Positions 37,701 through 49,700 of a stretch of 64,000 nt of DNA are shown here, piece after piece (position 1 is the stretch's first letter; the number at the start of each line of letters is the position of its first letter). The notes beneath the pieces are model-generated. The model searched no databases and was not told where the DNA came from. It saw nothing but the letters and a program-made list of their open reading frames with translations. Location of the stretch: assembly GCA_013396995.1 (NCBI GenBank), contig VWZP01005261.1:439314-503313 (forward strand), in the 5' to 3' direction. Position numbers and translations under genes: made by a program. Source of the stretch: Dicaeum eximium. Lineage: Eukaryota > Chordata > Aves > Passeriformes > Dicaeidae.

Positions 37701-40700
37701 AATGGGAGGCTGAAAGTCTCAATCCTGCTATGATGGAGATGGTCCTACAGTCAGTTGTAGAAACCCTGATTCCCAACTGAGGCTATTTGTTTATTGGGAT
37801 GGTGAAAGAACCAGGGCTGTTCCAAAATCTCCTGTCTTCATTGGACAGTTCACTGAAGTGACACATTCCCACAAAATATTTTGATCTCAACAAATCAGAG
37901 TTTTTGGACAGAACATTCCTCTCCATAGCGTCCAGCATGTTCCAGAAATAAACATCAAAAAGAGGGGACATGTTTGGTGTGACCTAGAAGGTTATCATGC
38001 AAAGCCATGGAATGAAAACGAAGCAAGAAAAAGAGAAAACTTTCATTTTAACCAAAGTCCTTTGGGCAGAGGAACAGCCCTTATCTTACCAGAAAAAAAA
38101 AAAAGAGTGGAAACCCCAACTCAGCCTTAGTCTGGACTGGAAGAAATTCTAGAAAGTGTCACATAAACCACTGAGGCAGTGTAAAGTCCAAGGCAAGTCC
38201 TCAGAAAGTCTTAGATGTATGATGATTGGAAGCTCCTTTACCTTTCCCTGAATTGCTCTCTGTAGACTGTGACAGTCTCTTGACACGTTTCTTTCCCCTC
38301 CGTGCCTCGTAAATGGCATTGATTTTCAACACAAGCTGCTCAGCAAACACACAAACAAACAAACAAGGTTAATTTCTTCCCCAGGCAAGAAACCCAGTTA
38401 GAATTTCATGCAAAGTGCTCTTTATCCCAACCTTGGCCACACTGAAACTGTTCACTTGCTGGTGCAGGATGCACAATTCCCAGGATCTGTGCTGTACCCA
38501 GGAGCCCAGGGCAACAAACCCCGAGAAAGGCCCCACCTTAATGCACCTCCACACTGTGCAGCTGTATTAGCTTCACAGAATCCATCTCCCCACACTATGA
38601 TCCATGCTCCAGGGAGCACCAGGGGGTCCCTTGGCAGCCTGTCCTGGTCTGCAGGTTTGGAAGCAGAAAACGGGCTGGAGGATCACTGAAGGAATTCAGA
38701 AGGATGGAGGCCAGTGATACTGAAATATTTTACACCAGTGGTTTCTTTTGCAAATTCTGTAATCCCTGTACTCCCAGCTGACCAAGAGAGAGGACATTTC
38801 AGTGTTGGGCAGTGCTTGGCTTTGTGGCTCATTCAGTGCCTCTGATCTCCCTGTCCATTCCTGAAGGGGAAGGGAATTGCAGCAGAGCCATGCCAGGCTT
38901 CCTGCTTGAGCAGACCTGCCTCCTTCTCAAGGTCCCAGGCAAGAGCAGCAGGATATGGCCACAGCATTCAGATTTATGCCATAAATAACTGGAATAAATT
39001 CAGATTCCAGATTTACTTCCACACACTTCTTGTGAGCTCAAGGTAAGACAGCCCCACCACATACTTGGTCAGGCAGCTCTGAGTACAAATATTTAAGTGG
39101 GAGGCAGGATGCTCTGATGTGGAAGTGCAGACTTCACCCAGATACCCAGCCCAAGCCTCAGGTGATGCTGCCCTTGACACAGCCAACCTCAGCTCTGAGC
39201 TGGCCCTACAAGAATGCTGAGTGGCAAATAAATACTTGGAATCCCCTCTTCAACTGACATAAAATGATGTGTGAACACACTGACAGAGCTCAAGCCCATG
39301 CACAGATGTGAAGGCATACTGGGAAAGAAGCCCTCAACATTTGCAGTCTTTGGCTCATTCCTGAAAGGCTGAGGCACACAGAGAGGGCATTCAAAAATCA
39401 GATATGCAAACATGAACACAGATCTGGCAACCAGGAAACAAAGAAGATACACAAACACATCCCTTTTTCCCCAAATGCAAACTGTGGGTTTGAAAAAAAT
39501 CACCACAGACTGTCCCTGGTAGCCTCTGCTTGTCCTGCAAAGACCAGGATAAGCAACTGTGTTTTTATAACTGTGTTTTTGAAACCTTCAATAGATAGAC
39601 TGCTGCCAAACCTCATTTGGACTGAATACACATCCTGCCAGATCTGAAAGAAAATAAAACTGAAACGGAGTAATGCTGTATCCAAGTAAGAAATAGGAAA
39701 TGTTGCTGCAGGAAATGCTTGTAACTGCAGACAAGTCCTTTGTCACCCAACTGTCATTTTGTCCACTGCTCACCTACAATTACACCTTACCTTAAATTAT
39801 AAACAGCCAGTGCACCAATCAGAAAGAGCAAAGAACAACAGATTTCTGGGAGGAAACAAACACACAACACACAGACAGTTTCTGACTGTCCCATCCAGGA
39901 AGCACAGAAGGAAGTACAATGGGGTATATCTTCTGCAAAATATGAATTGCTTTTTCCCCCTCTGACATACTTCAACTTCTATCCCAAAATTACAATGCCT
40001 TTTTATTTTCCTTTGTTATCATGAAATCTCAGATGGAAAAATAACTTCTTTGAAAGGTGCAGACATGTTTGTGTGCCTTCTCCTTCAGACAGAAAGGGGG
40101 TTAAACACAAGTCAAGTCAACAGCCAGGACAGCAGCTACCTTGCAGGGATGCCACACACCAGAAACTAAAGAAAATCCAGTCTCATACTCACATTCCTGC
40201 TTGGAAGGAGCCAAACAAAAAAGATAAAGCCCTAGATTTACCTTGGGAATCTTCCTTCTCCTCTTGCCATTCTGAGAGTCTCCCAAGGAGAAGAAGGTGT
40301 CATCTGGACTGCTGGGGGTAGAGGGAGGGCTGATTTTGGATGGTGACCCAGTCCCATCACGGCTCAGTTTCCGTATGTCCGGCAGTTTGAAACTGCGCCG
40401 CTCTGAGTTTTGCCGGAAAAACATGGGTTTGGAAAGCAACTGGAAACGAAGGAGAAGGAGTGAATGAGCACAGTGACCACAGTACCTCGTGCATCTTTAC
40501 TCCATTTCTTACACTGTCATATCAGTAAATTCAGTGGGGCAGCCACAGCACTCAGTTGTCAAAACAGCCTGAGAGTGCCCACGGATTTCTGCACATGCAA
40601 GAAACTCATGCAACTGCCAGGCTGCATCTTGACCTGCAATTTAACCATCCCATTTTCATTCCAGAATAGAACACAAATTCAGGGGTTGGCCAAGAAGTGG

Positions 40701-43700
40701 GAAAAAAATCTCCCAGGATTTGGGTAATCCAGAGGCTGGGATTGTAAACAGGACAAGACTAACCAAGCAACCACAGGCATTTGGGGTAAGGAGCAGCTAG
40801 CCAGGAGGAGCAGAGAGGCAGTGAGAGCAGGCAAAAAGCACTGTCACTGTGGCTGCCTTTGACAGGAGCCAGAATCAGGTATTTCAAAGGGTACAAGAGA
40901 TGCTGTTAGATAATTATGGAGACTGCTTTCCTCCTAAACTCATTAGCAAGTTTGGTGGGAGTACAACAGAAGATGTTTAAGTAGCAAAGTTCCTAAAGTC
41001 TCTGACCGAAAATAGCATCAGAGAAGTCAAAAGCTCACCTCCAGATAAAGAGGGGCAAACTACTTCTCCCCAGAAAGATGCTCAATAAGAACACTTTTTA
41101 TCTTCTCCTACAGAACTTCCCAGTAGTTATGACAAGGTAAATTGAACCTTTTGTGGGAACAGTATCTGCCCTGCCACAGGATGTATCTGGCACCAAGAAG
41201 TGTGGGGGAGAGTTATCCAGCCTAGTTCTGAACAATTCCCAGCAGCACCGCCATCTGCCTCCCTCAGCAGACACACTCAGCAGTTATTAGTCACACCAAT
41301 TAATCCATTCAGGTTAGCTCAGTGTCTCTGGATCCAACAGAAGATGCTCAGGTCACAAAAACGTTTGCCACCTACAGAGAAGTCATGTAAAAATGAGGCT
41401 GTAGAGAGTCTTTGCACTGAAGAATCTCATTCTGCATCAGGGATATGAGCTACTACTTACAAAGTAGTCCTGAAAGTCTGTCTAGACCCATTCCCCATCC
41501 CTGCAGCCTGGCCAGGCTCTCCAGCAGGATGAAAGTTGCAGTTTCAAACCCATTAGCTGCCAAGAGAGCTGCAGCATTTCTTTTCTGACTGATGCAGAGC
41601 ACAGCTTTTAGCCACCAAAGCACTGAATGGTAACATGATGACTCCTGTTCAGCTCTCCTGCTGGGAACAGTGTCTCTGGTGAAAGGCATTCCTGTGCAGC
41701 CCTGCAGCCCCTTCCCACAGCACATGTGGGAAATCTGGGTGCACAGGTGACTGCAAATGTCTCTGAGGGAGATCAACCTCATCCCAGCACTCACACACAG
41801 CCCCTTGCTGCTCTAGACCTAACTAGCAACAAGAAGGGATTGAGAACCACAGAACAATCTTCACTTTAAAGAGCTGAGTTATCCAAAGACACCTTAGCTG
41901 CTGATTGAGCTGGTTGGAAAAGAGCAGCATGTCAAGGAATGCTGCACATAAAACTTCTGAAAATGCTGGATAACAGCTCTAATAATAGTTGTTACTTGGA
42001 AAGCATGAGAAAACCCTTTAGCCAGGAAAGCTGTGTTTAGATCCCTGCTATCCACTCCGGACCCATTTATTGCCAAGATGACTTTGGCTGTCACACTGTC
42101 CTAGCTTGGATTATCCAAATAGGCAACATGAATCAACCAAAGCAGTTTGGGAGGCTGGGAGAGCAGGGCTGGCCTTGGCAAACCCCAAACTCTGAGCAAG
42201 AGGTGCCAATCAAAGTTTTACCTCTTCCTTTGGTTCCACGGACAAGGAGGAAAAAGGCACCAAGCTGTGAGCTGGGCTGTGGTGGGGACACATGCCCTCC
42301 TAGCACTATCTCCCCACCCAGGGGACTGGCACTGCCTTACTTAGCAGGAAATTGTCTCATGGAGAGAGCAAAAAAGGCTCCTGGGGGGTGGGGGATGCTG
42401 CAGAGGCACCTGGGCACCAGCATGGGCAGACTGCACTGCCCACAGACACTGAGATGAGGCTACTGCAGGCCTTGATTACCCAAATACTTCCATGCCCTCT
42501 TTGAGGGGAGGAAGGTCTTCCCACACCACCAGAGAAGGCAATCCTGGAGTGAGAAAAAAAGTGAAAGCAAACAAGCCATTTATGTAAGGCAATGCTGGTT
42601 TGTTTTTTTTGCCTCACTGAGGGCAGTAAATCCCCTCTGATCACACTGTATTCTGTGGCAAAAGACATAAAGGAAAAATCCCTAACACGATGAAGGTGTC
42701 CACTTTTTCCACACAGCACTGGATTTCACCCAAAAGCTTTCTGGAGCAGAAGAGGTGGCCACTTGAATCAAAGTACCTTTGTGGGAGTCCCAGGTACAGA
42801 AGAGGTGGGGGATGCTGGGAAGGTCAGGACACATTTCTTCCCCAAACAGCGGCTGTTGGTCTCGATGTCTTCGTAAGGGTTTTCCTTTGATGGTGGATCT
42901 GCAGCAAAAAGCCAAAAGCAAAACATTCTAAGTGCAGAAAATCTCTGGGGTTTCCCATAAAAATCCGTTTAGGGATCCGCCTGTCTTCTCCCACCTCCCA
43001 CATCAGACACAAAGACCTGTTCCCAAGCATTCCTGCAATTGCTTCATTCTCTCCATAGCCCTACAAGTCCAGCTGCTTGCTGGACAGTGTCCAAACCCTG
43101 ACACAGACAAATGCAGCCATAGAAACACACACAGATACTACAGGTGGAAAAGACCCTGCGAGCCCTCAAGTCTTCCTGTGTCCAGAAGAACTGTGATGTT
43201 CTCATGCACATTAGTTCATAACTACATTTCCTTCTTTCCACTCCTCTGCTTGGAGCTGCTCAATGAAACTGTGAGCTGAAGCCTGGCATGAAGGTGCTCT
43301 CTCTGTTTAGGCCCCACATTTAGGGGGATGACATCTGGTCATCACTTACTTGGGGCTGAAGTGATGCCCTGCTCTTGGGCTGACTGCAGGAAGGTTTAAT
43401 CCACACTCTGAACAGGGATGTCTATCACACAATCCAGGATTTCAAACACATCTACCAGTCCCAGAGACCTCAATCTCACCCGCTGTACTTTAGGAAGAGG
43501 GAAGGATTAAGCCACTCAAAGTTGGGATGCTCTTGCCCTGGAGAAGGATGGGGGGGTGGGGATGTGGGACACAAGACACACCTCTGGAGGAGATGTAGGT
43601 TCCTTTCTTCCCAGTAATTCAGGAGATGAGGCACACAACCAAGTTGAGTTTTAAACACCCAAAATCATATGCAATGAACTCCTTATATCCCACTCTTCAG

Positions 43701-46700
43701 CAGCACTAGGGAATGTAAACCTAAGTGTGTTCAAAAGAGCACAACTCTGACAAAGCAGGTTGTGACATCTCCACCCAAGCATCTAAGAAACCACTGACAA
43801 AGGCTTAGCCCAAGCATCTGCACAGGCAAATGATATGTTATGAGCCTTGTCTCTCCACTGCCCTCATTCTGTGCCATATCCCAGTGGACAAATGGGACTC
43901 CAAGCAACTGCCTTTCTCTTCCTGTCACATAATGCTTGGCTGAGAGTAAAGACTGGAAGCCAGTGGTGCTCCAAGGCCCTGCAGCAGGACCAGTGATGCC
44001 TGTGAGATTGGTCTAACCAGTGCACTCCCACCTGCCTGCCCAGCTGAGGCAGGAGTGCAGCTGAACTCTTCAGACAAGGACAGAAAGCCAAGTCTTTCCC
44101 AGCATTCTCCTCTGCAGGAGCTGGTGACACCCAGCACTCCAGCAGGGAATCCAAATTCACCATGGAGAAGGCAAGTGGGTGTGACACCAGCAAAGCAAGG
44201 CTGAACTAACACTTCTCCTGTCCCTGAAACTGGCTCCACTTTCTAATTTCAATGGCCTCTTTCAGTACTGAAAATATACTTCAGCTGTCATGCAACTGGG
44301 AAGATTGGAGAAAAAAAGAACAAGCTTGGATTCTGTTCCCTGTCCCATCCTCAAAGTGCTAAACAAGTCCAATTAGCTTCAGTCTAGAAGAAAGAACACA
44401 ATTTCCCTCTTTTTTACAAATAAACCTCGTCATCCATCAGCCAGCTTCCAATATTCCAGGTAAGCAATGGTGAACAGGGGGAAAAAAGGGTGCATGAAGG
44501 AAATCCGTGTGACTTGCTGGGAATTGAAACCATTATCCCACCAGCAGCTGAACCCCCCCTAAGTGACACATATGAGTGTGTGCATGTGTGTGCTTGCACA
44601 TCCTGATGGGCACATGTGATGTCTGTGGGCCAGCAGCAGTGTCCTGTGGCTTGATTCCCCCTCCCCTGGTGAGGTTTTCACATGTTGTTTGTCTTGTGGA
44701 TTAAACTTGTCTGTGTTCTTGTGAAAAACAAAACTGCAGCTTTTTATTTTGAGTTATCCCTGTCCACCCCTTTTCCCAAGCTTCCATGGTAACACCACCA
44801 GGACTGCAGGGACCAATTAAAGATTACTGACTCCAGGCAAAGCCTAAACATGCAGCAAGAAAACAAAAAAACAAACATGCTCTATTAGCTGACAATTACC
44901 TATAACTTTGTTTTCTTCTAATCTTTGCAAGTAAAAGCTGGAGGGGAGAGGAACTTGAGGCTGATATTTGAGTTCCCTGCACACTTGGGACATGGGGGTG
45001 TGCTTGTGTTTGAATAGATGGATTTGCCTTCACAACCACTCTGTAATGCTATCCATGTTATTCCAGCTGACAAGGTGACCCTTACTCAGTGGTTTCTGAG
45101 ACCTCCCATCATGCCCCAACACAAAAACCCCACAGCAGCTGCTTAGACACTCCCTGTTCCTTTGGCCCCCCAAGTGAAGAGAAGAAAAAAAGCAAACACA
45201 AGGCCCTTAGCTCCACAAATGAGGCCAACAGCTTCAAAAATGTCAGAAAGGACGGATCAGAACTGCCTTGTCTGCCATCAGTCCCAAAGGAACACGATTC
45301 CTTTCAGAGTCCTTTCTCATCAAGTATGATCAGATATTATTCATATCAAAATAATAATGCCTGGCCTGCTCCTGAGAAAGTGCAGCTACTCCCATGCTGA
45401 ACAACACAGAGCACCTTTGCAGGATTACAGCAGCATGGCAAGAGCTGATGCAGCTATTCCCTTCCTCATCTGCTGACCTCAGCCAAGAGATTTATGCAGC
45501 ACCAGCCTACAGCTACTAAAACTCATTAAGGCTTTTTCCAGGGGGACAGTTCTATTCTATGTTCTATCAAAGGCCACCTAACTCACAATATTAAAAAACA
45601 CTATATAAATGGAGAGAATTACAGGAAATAATCTTCAGAATGGCCTTGATCTGACACTGAAGTTAGAGAACTAAATAAAACTCAATTTCAAAGACTGTGG
45701 GACCCAGTTTCTTAATTGCAATGGTACCTGAAGCCATACACAATCCTATTCCTGAGCTGTGGCACTGACTTCAAGGCTGTGTTTCCAGACTGTGAGCATT
45801 ATCTCAGCAGTGACAAAACCACCACAATGGACAGATCAGAGCTGTGAGAACTAATCCACAGGACAAAAGGAAGGCAGAGATATGCCAGCAAAAAATAAAA
45901 GCTGCTTCCCATATGCCTCAGGTTTACCTTTGAAGCTGATGAGCTTTGAAGTACCCCGTCCGTTTTTTCTTATTACTTGCCAATAATACGGGCAAAACAC
46001 GCCCTGGTTTACATTTGGATAATAAACATACTTTATTCAGCACCTCTGCTGAATGCCTGCTAGTCAGGACTAGCAGCCAGCTCCCTTCCCTGTGCAGAGC
46101 TCCTACCCAGGATGTCTTCATAGACGTTCTCCTCGGATAAAGTGCGTGTGAGGGCCAGCTTGGTCTGCGCGTACCAATCCACGCGGCCGTGCTCGGACGA
46201 CGACTGCAGCAAGTCTTCAAACTCATACGATTTCCTGCACCACGGAGTTGTGGGGGAGGAGGAGCAGAGAGGGGAGTGATGCAGTTAACCAGTGTTTATA
46301 ACCAAATTACAGCTAGTTTGCTTCTCCAACATGCGACACAGCTGGCAAAATAAATTACTGGGAACGTTTCGCTGCCTCGTCCCATACAAAGCATGGAAAA
46401 GCAATGCTGAGATTGGCTGTTTTTATCAGGCACGCAAATAAAGGCATCTGGGGGTGCCACAGATAATCTGGGTTGTTATGGCAATAGCACACTGTGAAGA
46501 TGCAAGTGTTAAATGGCACATCCTGGAACATTGCACAGAACCTTAGCACATGAGGGGTCCTATTTACAGCACAGATCCCACCCGTGAAAAGCAGAAGAGG
46601 GCCCCAAAATCAGCTCTCTGAGCAGCACAGGGAAACAAAACTTGCTTGTAGAATGGTAGAAAGGGTAAAACTGTGCCCTCGATGAGCAAACCTAGCAAGT

Positions 46701-49700
46701 TTTGATTTCCTTTCTGCAATGAAGCCAGGAATTTTTAAGTGACAATTTATCCAGAGGGTATTAGAAAAACTGTGTATTTTATGTTCCCCACCCCGAAAAT
46801 GTGTGACAATCATGAGGGAGGGGATAAAAGGCAAGCCAGCACTCCAGAAGAATATATACACATCAGATTCACTGAGGTTTACTGAGTGAAAATGCTGCAG
46901 TAGAGACTAGAGATTATCATTCCAAACACTGTTCCAGACCAGCTGTGGTCATTTTGTAATTAAACAGATTTTCTGCTAAGAAAACCAAAACAAAACCCCA
47001 AATCCCTCAATTTTGGGCTTGAAGGTTAAGCCACGTAATACAGTGACCTTAAATCTGCCATGACTTATCCCTCCATAGTTACTCTGTGGAGTAGTGCTAG
47101 CCACTCATATATTCTCAGAGAGTTGACTGAGTGCTGATTATGTTGGAGATTCTGAGCAAAAAAGGGAAGATTTGTCTCTCTCAGAGAAAGATGGGAAGGA
47201 GGGACTACACCATGAAGACCATCAGCTCCATGAAACACAGCCCCAGTACCTGTGGTCAGCGTTGTTCTTGTGCTTCCCGCTCCAGAGCCTCCTGCTGACA
47301 GCTGATGGGGGAGGAGAGGAGGGCAGAGGAGGGGGAGGAATGGATGGCAGAGGGGGTAAGTTTCTTTTATTCCTAACTGCTGGCACCCAGTCCTCTTCCC
47401 CCTCGTGTTTGAAGGTCCGCCGAGGCTTGGGCAGCGGGTTGATGAAGGGCTTCTTCTCTGGCACTCCCGGCTCTGTGTACACGTTCTCCACCGTGCAGTG
47501 CTTGGGTTTCACATGAGAAGTTCTTATCTCTTCTAGAGTCCCAAAAATCGGCTCACTGACCTCAGAGTCCATGCCAAGAAGCCTTTTGTTGAGCTCAGCC
47601 CCACATACGCCCTCATGGCCCTCGGGAGCGGCGTGTCCTTGTGCTGCCTTCTCCTGCAAGCACTGTGGGGAATAGTAAGTACCAGGCAACTGTGGCTGCA
47701 GCTCTGCTGAGCCATCTTTCAAAGCCTGCTCGAGCTTCTTGACCTGACTAAGCACTGAAAGATTCTCCTTCTGGACCTCCCACTTCCCACCTTTCACCTC
47801 CTTGCATTTTCCAGGGCTGAACTCCATTTCCTCATCCTTCTGCGCTTCCCCTTTTCGCTCTGCCGCTTGCCCCGTGCCTTTCGGAGCTCCTGCTTTCCGC
47901 TCATTCTCTTTGCCTGCCCCTTTGCACTCCAGCTCCCAGCTCATAAGTCTCTTGGTCTCTGCTTTCCGAGTCACCAGGGCTTCCCCACTCATCTTCTCAG
48001 TTACACAAGGCATCTTGTGCTCCTCTTTAACTCCTGGCTCCTCCTCTCTGCGAGGAGCAGACTGTGTTTCCTTTTTCCCTTCCCATTCTGAAATTTTGTC
48101 CTTGATGCTGAAGGACTTATTCCTCAAGCCAATTTTCCCAGGTGACCGTGTATTCTGAGTGCCTCCTATCTGTCTCCTGATGATTTTATTGTTTTCTTTG
48201 CCATTCAGATCCACAGATGGGTCACTGATGATCATTTTAGGACTAAGCATGTTCTGCTGAAAGCAGTCGAGCCTTGGATCCAGCATCAAGTTCTCCAAGG
48301 CTCCCAGTGGGTTCTTCACCACAGAAGAAACTGGTTCAGCTTCAGGTGTTAAACCCAGGGCCACAGACGAACCTTCAGAACATTTCTCCCTCAAAAATCC
48401 ACACAAAGGTTTTTCTAATTCCTTCACAGCCGCTGTATTGTATTTATCTGCAAGCTTGATCCTGCACATCAAAGACAAAAAGGAAAGAAACATTCACTGC
48501 CACTGCTCATCCTTGGTTTAGCTCATCAGCTCCTCAAGCTTTACTCATAAAGCTGATGGCAAAGGATGCTCAAACCAAGCACTTGCCATGGGCTTAGCGG
48601 GGAGGATGCTCAGGGAAGGGTCCTTCTAGCCAGAACATACTGCCCTTCTCTTGTTAAAGCCAAGAAGAGGCTGGAAATGGAGCCTTTTTCTGTGGAAGAA
48701 GTAGGCTACAGGTGAGATAGGTATTTTTTGTACATCAGACATGCTAATATCAATGAGAGCTTCACCAATGTGTGTGTGTGTGCAGAAGTGCAGCAGAGCT
48801 TTGGATATCATCAGGCATTAAGCAAACAAATGCAAAATGCACCACTTGCAAACAACAGCAAAATTACTGCTGTTACACAGAGGAGAAAGCAGCTAGCACT
48901 CCTGTAGGGCCTGCTCAGAGGATCTCTCTCAGTCCATCCTGATGCTCCCCAAATGCATATTGATGCCCAAAGACTGCACTTCTATTATCCCACTTCTGTG
49001 GGCTCTACCATCCCAGTCCACACGTGCACTTAGGCCCCCATGCACTCAGACACACTCCCACAGCACCCAGAAACCAGATCCAACACTCTCAGATTAAACA
49101 TCTTCACTGTTTGGGTCCAAAGTGCAACAAAAATTCAAAATATGTTTAGCCTAGAGATTTCCAAGTGTGTGATATCACAGTATCAATACTGTGATATTTT
49201 GTCAATACCCTGCTGAACAGGCAGTTATTCCAACACAAAGTGTTTCTGAACTGAAGCACTTGGCCATGTCTTTGAGGTTTGCCTGGGTTTGGGAAAGAAC
49301 ACCAAGACAACAACAGGAATTACTGGGATGCAAACCTGTATCATTAATTCCATTTAACCACAATCCCAACATTAAGATTCAACTTGGGAAACGGCCCCAT
49401 TACCTTAAATGTGTCAATTGTGCCTCTTCCAGAACTCAGCAGTCTTGTAAGAGCATCTGTGGGGATGCCCTGTGTGCTGCCAGGCCTGGAGCTTTGTCCT
49501 GGAGCTAAGGAATGCTGGCAGCCATTGCAGACTCAGTTGTGGTGCAAACAGAGTCTGGGACAGGTTTCTGAGAGGAAATGGGACCTGAGCCACATCTGTT
49601 CTTCCTCAGCCTCGTGGATATTTAACTCCTGGCTGTGGCAGGGACACTGTGCTTTGGTTAAGAGCTGGTGCTGTGAACACCACAGTCTGTCCCAAGCTGG

